Assembly: GCF_964204865.1 (NCBI RefSeq)
Contig: NC_135255.1
Location: 18,629,135-18,693,134, forward strand
Direction of reading: 5' to 3'
Length of the DNA: 64,000 nucleotides
From: Styela clava
Taxonomy: Eukaryota > Chordata > Ascidiacea > Stolidobranchia > Styelidae
The translations under genes were made by a program, and so were the position numbers. The notes under the pieces are model-generated. The model was not told the origin of the DNA. It searched no databases and saw only the letters and a program-made list of their open reading frames with translations. Below, piece by piece: positions 51,037 through 61,691 of the stretch; within the stretch, counting starts at the first letter, position 1; every line of letters begins with the position of its first letter.

Positions 51037-54000
51037 TTAAGTCTGTAAACATAAAGCAACTGAAGCTTCTGGATAAACACTTTTTCCTGATAGGCTTCCA
51101 ACAACTTTCCATATATTTGTAACATGATCATACTCCTCGATAGTATCGTTACTGTACTTCCTATTAACAAAATATATGTTGAAATGCTATTTACATGATA
51201 TTTCAAATAATTTTGTGGGACGTGAAAAAATTCGTAGTAGTGGGTAATTTAGCAATGGAAAGGCCTAGCTTAGCAGTTTTTACCTATTTATTCAGCATTT
51301 GGAAATATTTAGGTTGTAAGGCGTGTGACAAATTTAGCACATCATGCATTGAGGTTATAAAATTTCCAGGTTGCTCAGACTGTGATTTCTTGGTTTAATG
51401 GCGTGATGGTTTTCATATTTCAGTAATTAGGTATTTTCAGTTAAGAATACTGTTTATAAAAGTATGTATTTGAATATTAGTATTTGATTACTCAGTTATT
51501 CCGAAATTCAGACATCAAAAAATCTGGGTTGTCCTGTAGCCATTGGTAACTGGTTTCAGAATTTTTATTGGTAAAATTAAACCCCATTCCGCCTTTAAGC
51601 CATTGGACTAGTTGCTGAATTGAACCTGCAAAATAAACCTAGCCCAATAGTTGCTCGTTGTTTTTTTTAAAACATAAATAAGCCTTTTTGGTTGTAGAGT
51701 CTGTAATGGGCCATTGGCAGGATGGTTTGTATGCAAAGTAAAATAGACTCGAATACTGAAATAATTGCATAGGCGTAAAGAGACACTGTTTTTTGATTTA
51801 GAATCAAGTTCTTATTAATTGTTGTCAATTCATAGCTTATTTGCAAAGTAGTACATCTTGTAATCCACTTCCAATAAGAGATTTACACACTAAAATTTTT
51901 ACATGCCTGTGCATGGCAGCTAAATTGGGACTTCGCTGTGGACGTATAGATAGTGATCACGCATCAACACCAAAACGAGCTGTGAGTTGAATTCTTCCAC
52001 GAGTGAATGCTCGTTTCATTGGCGTCTTGTGTCAGTCAATACAATGCGTTGCATAAAAAGCGGAAGTCAAATGAAATCCAACATGAACTGTGCAAAATGT
52101 GATGTATTTGCCTGAGACAATCTCAAAACATTTTTTGGGAATTTCATCACATTTTGCACAGTCACATTTTGCACATTCACTCCATGATTATTCTTTTTAT
52201 TTCTATTGTTCAATTGCTCTGATTTGTCAATTAATTTTGAATATGGTTTAGACATCTTACGCTAGACAAAATATACAAAGGTGGTTACTAAAACCCATGA
52301 TTGTTTATTTTCATACCTAATATTAGTTTTGACTGATATTGCTGCCTAATAAATGGTTTGTTTTACATTACAAGATATTGTGCAATTTTTCCGTGAATGC
52401 ATGAAAGGTCAAATATGGCACATGAGAAATTTACTCCTCCCCATGGGAGTAGATAACAAAAAATTAAATAAATAAGACGGTTTTCGTGAATTTCACACCC
52501 CATGCTACCACTAGTATTTTTTTCATCAAAATCCGTGACATCATGCATTAAAGGGTACACCACAAACTCTAAAAAATCTCAATAAATGTTATAAAAATGC
52601 TAGTTTCATGTATACTGAATAATTTACTCCTTGCAAAACATACTCAAGTAATACTTTAGAATATGGATATTAAAAACTTCCTTGATTGGTTTGTGGATAA
52701 CAAAAATTTTTTTGAAATCTAACCGTCCAATGTTATTTGCCCAAAATGATGAAAAAATTTCCAAATACGGTTATACTAATGAATTGGTATTATTTATTTC
52801 TGCAATAAAAAATCTCTAATTTAATTGGTGTTATTTGGACATTTTCTTAAATTCATTCAAATACTCGGAAGTGATAACCCTAACCCCCCAAAGTTTGCGT
52901 TTGATAATTGATTATTGACCATTATTGACCAGAAAAGAAAAAGATGTTAAAAAAAAACTGAAGAAATAGAATGTTGTTTTGGCAACATTATAAGAGATTT
53001 TCGTTTTTAATATCCCACGTCAACCCTAGTTTAAAATTATCCGGCTTCCTTATTTTGTTACAAATGTCTTTTTCGCTTTTCAATAGTTATCAGCACCCAA
53101 AGATGCATCATTGCATGTTGAAAATACAGTTTCCGTAAATTTGGAGCTTGATTATTTTTCATGCATTAGTGCAAACAAGAACTTTTTGGCACATTCGCAT
53201 TTCAAATAAGTGAATAAAATGGGGTACTGAATTCAAAAATAAATCTTACCCGCCAATAACATATACTTTGTCTCTCAAAATGCATGATCCTGAGCTGTAT
53301 CTTGCATGGTTCATATTTGCAACTGATGTCCAGGTTTCAGACTTGATGTCAAAACAAATTACAGTAGCAAGTGCAATATTCCATGGGCTCCCTCCTGTTC
53401 ACAAATTAAATTCCACAGGTAATGTGATTTTTCAGGAAATTTCATTTTCATTTTCACATTTTATTTTCAGGAGACTTTCAAATAACCTTAAAAAGAACTT
53501 AACTCTAAAGTCTAAACCAACATGTCAACGACCGACAAAATAATCGGCATTCACAATAATAGATTTTATTTCAATTTATTCGCATTGATGAATATAAACT
53601 TATTATCAGAGCAAATATCTCCACATAACCACATTTTAATTGGATAACATTGGAATAAAGTTGATTTGCTGAAGTTGCAAAATCCACTATTTGTGATAAT
53701 GCATAAAATGATCCTTTTCTTCTTCTAGTTTACACACCAGGATGCCAGTGAAAGTTACAAACCCAAAACATAAATCTTTTGATCCAACTCCACAGCTGAT
53801 GCGAAACATCTCCCAGAAGGCATGCTCTGCAAAGTGTGCCACTTCGGAATAGCAGGATCAAGCTTCAAAGTATTGGAAATAGATGTTCCATAGCCAACAT
53901 AGCCACCAATGCAGAAAATAAAGTCTGAATATTGAAAAATAAAAACGCATTGTTCAATTATTAGTTTAAAAAAGCACATTATTGGCTCGGCTAAAACACG

Positions 54001-57000
54001 CTATAAGCAAGTGTGAGAACTTGCTCATAACGTTTGATACCTACGATCCATGCTCAAATTATTTTGTGTGGAGGGTTATAACGGGAGAGAAACCAATCGA
54101 TAGACAACTGAAGATAATGCAATGCAATAAAAAACATAACTTTATCATAAAAAAATTTTCAAGATCCAAGTGCTAACCTTCTGTGGCAAGAACTGCACAT
54201 TCCCAAGCCGATATTGGTTTATCTATGAAATGAACCCAGGAGTCGTTTGAAGGTTGATACTTTTCAACAGCTTTGCTTGAAGGAGAAGAGTCATTGAAGG
54301 CATATATCGTATCTGGATAGGAAAATTCTATTTTTAAAATATTAGGGCAATGGGTGTTCAGATCAAGCTCCATGTGCTGGGTATGAATAACAAATATTCT
54401 TCAATGTGAGCTAACACGTGCCTTGCGTAATATACATATTAGGCCCGCTGTTAGGTATGTATTGTGTTAATACCAATAATACATTATTACCAATATTTGA
54501 TAACAAACACTATTAACAAAAAATTGAATGCCTAAAAATGTATGGAAAAAATGGTTATCTTTACCAAAAAAATACATACAATACTTGTTTAAAAAAATAC
54601 TACATTAATATTCCGCATCAACCTTAAAGAGGGCATCTTTGCCCTGAATTAAAAAGTATCAGATGGAGTCCACATGGAATCTTCACACGCAACATTAATA
54701 TACACAGCATATTCTTCTTATTTTCATAATTAGAAGGATTTATTACAAATACATCTTTCCCAAACTTACCATTCAATGCTACTGCTCGCAGTCTGCCATC
54801 ATTAGCACGATCTGCTAATCTTTCCCAAGTTGCTGATGTATCGGCATAGTTTAGTAAACGATAATTTCTTTTATCATACCCGAGAACATAGATATCATTT
54901 CCAAGAACAACAGCAAGAAATTCTGTTTTTATAATTTCAGCAGTGATTTCCTGGAATAAACAACAAAAAATGACTGGTCAAGATTGAATATAATTTGGTT
55001 GAGAGAATTCACCCAAATGTTGAATTTATTCAAATAACTCAAGCTGTTTTATATGATCATGTTAGGAAGCTGATACATACAACTAGTACAAACGGCACAC
55101 CTCTTCAAATGAAAAAAATGATGATTAGGCATTATTTATGTTCAAAGAGTACTTTATCATAATATTAACTCAAAACATATTACAATATATTTCAGCATTC
55201 ATTGGGTACCTTAGTTGTTATTGAACATGAAATATGACAGACCTGCATTTTTGTCCAGGTGTTCTGCTCGGGACTGAAGCATTGAATAGACTTCGAAGTT
55301 TGATCAAACACAGCAATAACTAAAATGTTAAAGAATTTGTTTGTATTCATAGTTGTACTTTTCCAACCCTAATAAACATTACAAAATGTTAACTCACCGT
55401 TGTTTTCGTTGCTGCTAGGACCTGTTGAAATAGATAATAGTATGAATAAATACAAATGTTTAACAAATTTTATACATCTGTTTGGTTTATTTTATTTCAG
55501 CTCATCTTTCATGAAAAGATGTTTCATTACAGCAGATAGGAGGATAAAGACAGGCGTCAGCCCATTTCAGAAAGGGAAAAGTTATTGAATTTACCAGGCT
55601 TGACAGTATGATCTTTGGCCTGTACATTTCCGACCTTCTCAGTAACTGTAGCAAATAGCAACTTCACACAGGACAGAGAGTTGGAAACCAGAGGCTTGAA
55701 AAAAATATATTTAATAAAAATATTTGTACCTTGAACATATCGTACATTTCATTCTATAATAGGTCAAAAAGAAGTGGACATGATGAAGCAGTAGTCAAAA
55801 CATGGTGGTTTGCCTAACTATGTTGTGTGTTCAGAAATTCACTACATCGCGTGGAGTTCCACAAGTGGGATGGGCTATCATGAGCCAAAACATTCGAGTC
55901 AATTAAACCCACACTAGCAGAGCTGGGCATTTCGAATCGAATATTCGAATCAAATAGTAAATCATTCGAATCATCATTATTGGGAATTTCGAATCGCTGC
56001 CATCTTTTTCTGTCATCGAAAGCTCCCTGATTTTTTTGTGAATCCATCTCTCATAGGGACAGGACCTTTTTTAATTGTTTTTATTTTAATTCTCTCCCAT
56101 CTCTTGCCTGAAATAAGCCCAGACTTCCTCTGTCCAATTTGAGCCTAAAAATGAAAGCGCGCCTCTCTGATAATCTTTTGTACGTATTGTGCTGGCGCTA
56201 TGCGGTTATGCATGTTTAATGGGGCATTTTAACTGAATAGAATGAAGCTATCCTCAACTCTCGATTCTGAAATCTGCTTGATTCTGGAATCATTAGTTAT
56301 TCAAAAATGCCCAGCCTTACACACTAGTCTGCTAGAATTTTGGGATATTAATACAGAGTCTTGTTCCCAAAGATGATATAAAAATTATCTTGAAAACGGA
56401 CTTGCCTCCTTTTCCACGAGATATGTCACGTATTCAAGCGATAGTTTTGAAAAATCAAACGTTTTGAAAATTTCTTCAAAAAATTTGACACGATTGTCCG
56501 GTTCATGCTGAGTCCATATGATCAATGCTTTGCATTTGTCAGCAGTGGAAGCCTGTTAGAAATATTTCATAAAATGGATGAATGAAAAATTGATGATTTG
56601 TAACTTTGAGGTAAGTTGTGATCGATCAGGTTGCCATATGTATCCTAAAAACCAAAAATTCCGGATATTGAGATTTTGCATGTTAAAATGAGCAACTGTA
56701 AATCTGCATAAAGATTTCAATGGTAGGAGATTTCTAATGATAGAAGATTAAACACTACCTGTCGCTATATATCCCACTAAATTTGATACATTTGCAAGAT
56801 TTGAAGCGAACCTGTAAAGAAAATTTTAAATTTTGTATAATCTAATCCCCAAAAATAATGATCATTATTCCAACCCACTTTCACATTCTCAGCTGTCATT
56901 AGAAAATGAAAGTAATCGTTTTCAAGGAGCTTGAAATCTTGAGAGAGTACAACTGAGCAAAAGTTTTCCAGAGCAAATGCATTGCAATGTTCTTTCAAAT

Positions 57001-60000
57001 TTACACAGTTGAACATGCTGGCAATTCTTTGCGATGATACGAATGATTCAGGACCCAAGTCATTGGCAAGAAAGACAGCAATTCCATCACACAGCCCTGT
57101 GATGATAATTTTCGAGAATGGTATTAGGTAAGGATTTACATATTTATATCAGAGAAGGGGAAGACCGATAAAGCAGCATAATCATAATCACATTCTCGTC
57201 CAGTCCATGCTGAGTATGAAATTTGTTTGCCAGTTAGTTGTTTCAGATGTATGAACTTGATTACTAGCGATTACCTGAACCACCCTGTGGTGGCAAAGAG
57301 TCCTTCAGTACTCTCGCAAATAATTATCCCCCACAGAATTCAAACGTGCTAATTCATGCAAGGTAATCAAAAGTGCGATGGTGAACAAATTTGGACAGCA
57401 CTGTCCATCTTAAACTTTATATTGTCAGTTTCATTTAAAATTCTTATATTAAGGAGCGAGGAAAATATATTTTATGCAAACTATGGATATACTTTGTCAG
57501 TTTACTTTATATAGATGGGGTGGATTACACATTTACAACTTCACATATGGCAATTATAAAAAGAGTACAAATGTGTTATGAGTTGCACTGCAATAATCTG
57601 GCTAAATTTTCAACCAAAAAATGTCTTCTTACTTCGCAATTGCATCATATGAGCAACGAGCATTAACTCTTCCCGATTCTCATCAGCTACAGCTCCTGTC
57701 CCAGTGTAAATGAAATCAATGCATTTTTTAACACAAACTGGACTCGATTCCTTTATGTTGACGACGCCTGCCTGAGTTTCTTTTGTCTGAGAAGGAGTAA
57801 AAAAAAACTTTTTGAGTTTGAATTTCCCAATCAGTTATGAGGCAGCAATGGGTTAATGTGGGTTAAATTAATACCCTGCTTCTGCTATAATAGAATGCAG
57901 TAGCACTGGCTTCAAATCGGCCCGGTGATGTGACGCATCATGCTAAGCGTTAGGAATACTCTCGCCACTGCCCACCACACCTCTGATTACCCAGGGTGGG
58001 TTCGCAAGTTTGAACCCCGCCTGAGAATAGTAATGTGTGAGAGGATTGCTGGACTCGTTGTCACTGTAGGGTGGTTCACGTAACCGCTGTTCGGTTACGG
58101 CTTCCTCCACTATCAAGTCCACTCTTCCGGAAACAAATAACAGGCAAACTAAAACCATATCTGACATGGACTGGTAAACAGATGGGCAGCTGTGGTTTAC
58201 CATGTGATTAGGCCATCTTAATCAGCTTTCCTCCCCCGTGATAAATATGTAAATCCAATCCTAACCCACTTAAATCCCAATGGCAAATGACAAACTTGAT
58301 AGAAATCTTGACGAATCAGTTTGGTATTCACACTAGATTGGAGAAAAGTTCCATACTGTAGAACAGGGCAGATAACCCTCACTACATCTTGTAATGAATA
58401 TCCGGTTCAATTTCTTTCATACACCAACAGCATAAATTTGAATATGAGTACTGCAGAAAACTTATACGCATTATAATATTTTTGTTACTACAGTGTTGTT
58501 GAAAGAAGAAAAATTACAGTAACAAGGCTAAAACTATTCTCTACACTGAGACAAATTTGAATAACCAGTATGGGCCTTCCTGTCATATACTTAGTATAAC
58601 TAATTTGTAAATAAAAAATTCAAAATTATTTTGAAATAAAAAATGCTGTATTGAACTTTATAATACCTATTAATACCTTTTGCCACAAACAAGGCCCATC
58701 TCTGATATTTTTACTTTGGCATTGCCTACCCAACTTATTGCACCCTGGCTGAGGTGGGGAACTTGGAGATGTGTAATCTATGATACCTACCAACACGGCT
58801 TTAACCACTAAGCCACTATGAAGGCCTAAATATCTAATTTCAAATGTATTCAAATATTTAAATCGTCTTTTCCATCCATATATAAGGGCTAAAGTACTCA
58901 CATCATGAGACAGCATTGCCTTAAAATAATCAGATCCAGCTGAGACTACATTTTTATGAACTGGAATTTCTTCAGATCCAACTTTTATGAGAAAATCACA
59001 GAACATTTTGTTCTCCCTCATTCTGAAAACAAATATTATACAGCTTAGAAGATAAATGAGATTAAGTCCTACCAGTCCAACTTCATGATTATGAAAACTA
59101 GTGAAATTTAGCGCGGAATAATAAATGTCTTGAGTGGATTATTCAACATTATGAAAATACTTTCAAAAAATGAGGAAATGCAACCAAGTAATCAGAGAAT
59201 GAATGAGAGTTTCAAAGAATGCTTTTCATCACGACGTGGAAGTGTTACGATTTTAATTGGAGGGTGGGATTATGGCATATATACAGTGACATGAATGATT
59301 GTGCACAGTGAAGGATAAAGGTTGAATTACAAGAAATTAGAATGGCCCGAAGAACCCCAAACTACTAAAAAATGTTAAGTACTAGATGAATGTTTTGTTG
59401 GGCAGCTATGGTTGTGTTCGGACAATAAATGGCTGAGCCTGAGTTAAAATTTTGATCCGTTCGTCCAAAGTTGAGCACTTTAAGGGTAGGTTGGATAATA
59501 AATGGTTGAGCCTGGGTTTTCATTAAACAATGAGGCAATTTTGTCCAAAGTTGAGCACTTTGATGGTAAGTTGGATAATAATAAATGGTTGAGCTTGGGT
59601 TATCATTATAAAATAAGGTCATGTTGTCCGAAGTTAAGCACTTTGTTGGTAAGTCGAACTTTGACTAAGCTGCAACTCCACAACCATGCAGAACAGTTTT
59701 ACATCCTGATGGAAACTGAAATGTGTTATGTTGATTAAGCATTTTCAACAGAAAACTATGAAGGACTGGAAGAGGCCAAAGACTCATGGTCAAATATTGG
59801 TTTGCTATAAATTGTGGGAATTGTGATTCAAATTTGTTGCTAAGTAAGAATTGGTTGTCGAATTTCGAGTCAGAGTCTAGTGCAATTTTTTCCGGACTCC
59901 ACATCCTTTGTGCCAAACCTAGGTCTCCAAGGACAGAGTGAAATTTCCAATTTATCACAGTTGGGTTGACCTAATTGAATATTTGAATTACAATATAGAA

Positions 60001-60079
60001 CTATAAACCTGTTCAAATTCTCCAATAACTCAGCATCATGAGCATTCTTATCCATCGGGATTGTTCGTTCTACTTCCAT
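51037..60079 (-). CDS. Gene E: BTB-BACK-Kelch protein, 13 exons, 552 aa
   Basis: Exons in gene order: 60009-60079, 58902-59022, 57633-57786, 56879-57096, 56406-56552, 55595-55694, 55398-55421, 55243-55319, 54770-54950, 54178-54312, 53763-53924, 53250-53394, 51037-51160, total 1659 nt with every phase consistent. BTB 25-115; BACK 116-237 (exon 4 RLCDGIAVFLAND, exon 5 ASTADKCKALIIWTQHEPD); linker 238-278; kelch 279-552 with blade signatures DIYVLGYD, TIYAFNDSS, FCIGGYVG, TWTSVANMN and VYVIGG, ending LCLQT*. The Gly-Gly pair is missing or altered in the first blades, common in diverged KLHL proteins. Intron 5 has a GC donor (GAG|gcaagt, 56404-56405). Closest relative in the window is gene A. CUL3 substrate-adaptor function is inferred from family. 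Confidence 0.88.
51220..52605. other. Gene E-specific insert in intron 12, unclassified
   Basis: Gene B intron 12 aligns with the sequence on both sides (left near 51180-51210, right from tcatgtatactgaat near 52608), but nothing in B matches the 1.4 kb between. Its limits show only a short inverted match (tttgtgg / ccacaaa). Inside is a hairpin-like pair, tgcaaaatgtgatg and catcacattttgca, at about 52090-52160. No coding signal recognised. Confidence 0.4.
55923..56315. mobile_element. hAT-like MITE shared with gene A (gene E intron 5)
   Basis: Ends ctgggcatttcgaatcgaat and ttcaaaaatgcccag are inverted; the body aligns by eye with 10461-10820 in the same intron of gene A. Confidence 0.6.
57150..57400 (-). 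repeat. tRNA-derived SINE, reverse, degenerate (gene E intron 3)
   Basis: Reverse-strand SINE body and partial head; same intron and orientation as the copies in A and B. Confidence 0.55.
57919..58264 (+). repeat. tRNA-derived SINE (gene E intron 2)
   Basis: Near full length: head cggcccggtgatgtgacgca, decayed B box agtttgaaccc, body and aatccaatcct tail. Shared with A and B at this intron. Confidence 0.75.
59416..59665. repeat. Threefold tandem repeat of 73-84 bp (gene E intron 1)
   Basis: The unit aataaatggttgagcct...gtccaaagttgagcacttt..ggta begins at about 59424, 59497 and 59581. Gene B has a single copy of the unit near 28370-28450, so the expansion happened in E. Confidence 0.65.
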
Positions 60080-60401
60080 GTTTGAATAATGTTGAAATAG
60101 TAAAACTCAAGGCTAACTGCAAAACTTTATATTATAATCTAAAAGAAACAATGAAGCACATTATGCAAGCATATGTATAAAAATACTCATTATAAGAAAA
60201 CCAACCAAAGCTATCTGTAATGATAAATTAGTAAAACACAAACAGAATAAATATATCATGTCAATCCACCATAATCGTATGCTTATTTTATCACAAGATG
60301 GAAAATAACAAACACATGACACATGGCATATCTAGCATGATTTCCAGTGGTGAAGTGGAGTTACGAGGAATAGCAACTGATTATATGGTTGTGCCATTTT
60401 T

Positions 60402-60566
60402 GGTACTCCCGTATGTGAACCAAGATGGCGGACACCGGAACGTAGTATGTATACCAGGTTATGCATAGGCCATAATTCAGGTACAAATACTACGGGTCAC
60501 TTGGCTAGTCCCCAAACTTGTAATAGAACTAAAATAAGGAAACTTTTGGTTCACATACTACGGGAT
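60402..60566. repeat. CTCCCGTAGTATG-type short repeat, copy 4
   Basis: Best copy of the family: ggtactcccgtatgtgaacc at the left and ggttcacatactacggga at the right are inverted, so it looks like a MITE. The internal ccaagatggcggacaccgga follows the left end. It lies upstream of gene E. Confidence 0.65.
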
Positions 60567-60724
60567 TAACCATTTTATTATGCATGATGGTATAATGTTA
60601 TGTATGCTAGTTTTTATCATGCATGAAGCACAATTGGGATTAAAATCAACTCGATAGTTTTATATGGAAAGGAACGAGTAAAAAACAAATGGCATGAATA
60701 TCTGATGATATATATATATATATA

Positions 60725-61691
60725 CGAGGTGAGGCTAAAAAGAAACGGGACTGACGTCACAGATTGCGCAACACGATTAACCATCGGTAATCAACACTTT
60801 TGCAGTGTGGCGTAATATGTGTTCTTTGTTTAACAGCTGTTTTGACACAATATCGCAATTATTTTTGCTTTTCAGGATCCATAAGTGAATGTGATAAGTT
60901 TCTTGTTGAAAAAAAATGCTGTGCGAGGTCTGATTGAGTTTTTTGGCGATAGGGGGTTCAATTAAAGAATGACGACTGAGCAAAGAATTAACATTAAATT
61001 ATGTGTCAAACTTGGAAAAACGGCGACTGAGACTTTGCAGATGTTGCGTGATGTTTATGGAGATTCTTCCATGTCCAGAAAAAGAGTTTTTGAATGGCAC
61101 AAGCGATTTGTGGAAGGCAGGGAGGATGTGGAGGATGATCCGAGGTCAGGGAGGCCTTGCACTTCCACTACTGATACCAACATCGAAAAGGTTTGGCAGT
61201 TGGCTCGCAGTGACCGTCGCTTAATAACAATTCGCGTCATTGCCAATGAAATTGGGATGGACAAAGAAACGGTCCGCACTATTTTGGTTGACACTTTGGG
61301 AATGCGAAAGGCGTGTGCCAAAATGATGCCAAAGGCTCTTGAGTTGACTAATGAGCAGAAAGCTCAACGATTGAATGCATGCCGAGTTGACATGCATTTT
61401 TCCAAGTTTGACACAAAATTTAATGTTAGTTCTTTGCTCAGTCGTCATTCTGCAATTGAACCCCCTATCGCCAAAAAACTCAATCAGACCTCGCACAGCA
61501 TTTTTTTCAACAAGAAATTTATCACATTCACTTATGGATCCTGAAAAGCAAAAATAATTGCGATATTGTGTCAAAACAGCTGTTAAACAAAGAACACATA
61601 TTACGCCACACTGCAAAAGTGTTGATTACCGATGGGTAATCGTTTTGCACAATCTGTGACGTCAGTCCCGTTTCATTTTAGCCGCACCTCG
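60725..61691 (+). mobile_element. Fold-back mariner derivative
   Basis: The element is flanked by TA (60723-60724 and 61692-61693) and starts CGAGGTGAGGCTAAAAAGAA. The right end is the complement, but the inverted match extends far beyond a normal mariner TIR: 60725-61020 and 61397-61691 are nearly identical inverted copies of about 295 bp. They cover the 5' end, the untranslated leader and the first codons of the transposase gene. The 376-bp centre is single copy. The 3' half of a complete mariner, with the catalytic domain, has been replaced by the inverted 5' end. The high arm similarity points to a recent event. Confidence 0.85.
60969..61544 (+). CDS. Truncated mariner transposase (N-terminal part only), 191 aa ORF
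   Basis: Residues 1-140 read as the N-terminal half of a mariner transposase: MTTEQRINIKLCVKLGKTAT and SRKRVFEWHKRF form the first helix-turn-helix, followed by DDPRSGRP, the usual linker, and a second DNA-binding helical region (ANEIGMDKETVRTIL). After about residue 142 the frame enters the inverted copy of the 5' end, so the remaining residues are antisense leader sequence and not transposase. The DDD catalytic triad is absent, so the product cannot catalyse transposition, although a DNA-binding product is conceivable. The start codon is the usual MTTEQR start of the group. Confidence 0.8.
   Translation: MTTEQRINIKLCVKLGKTATETLQMLRDVYGDSSMSRKRVFEWHKRFVEGREDVEDDPRSGRPCTSTTDTNIEKVWQLARSDRRLITIRVIANEIGMDKETVRTILVDTLGMRKACAKMMPKALELTNEQKAQRLNACRVDMHFSKFDTKFNVSSLLSRHSAIEPPIAKKLNQTSHSIFFNKKFITFTYGS

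Noticed and set aside
2031-60079. CRISPR array, operon or bacterial mobile system
   Set aside because: The repeats are dispersed SINEs and MITEs without regular spacing, and the genes are spliced with 1.4-2 kb gaps, so neither prokaryotic systems nor tight trans-spliced operons fit.
61221-61616. 131-codon minus-strand ORF in the mariner element
   Set aside because: It is produced by the inverted copy of the 5' end plus antisense of the transposase; only its start region resembles transposase because the arm is inverted.
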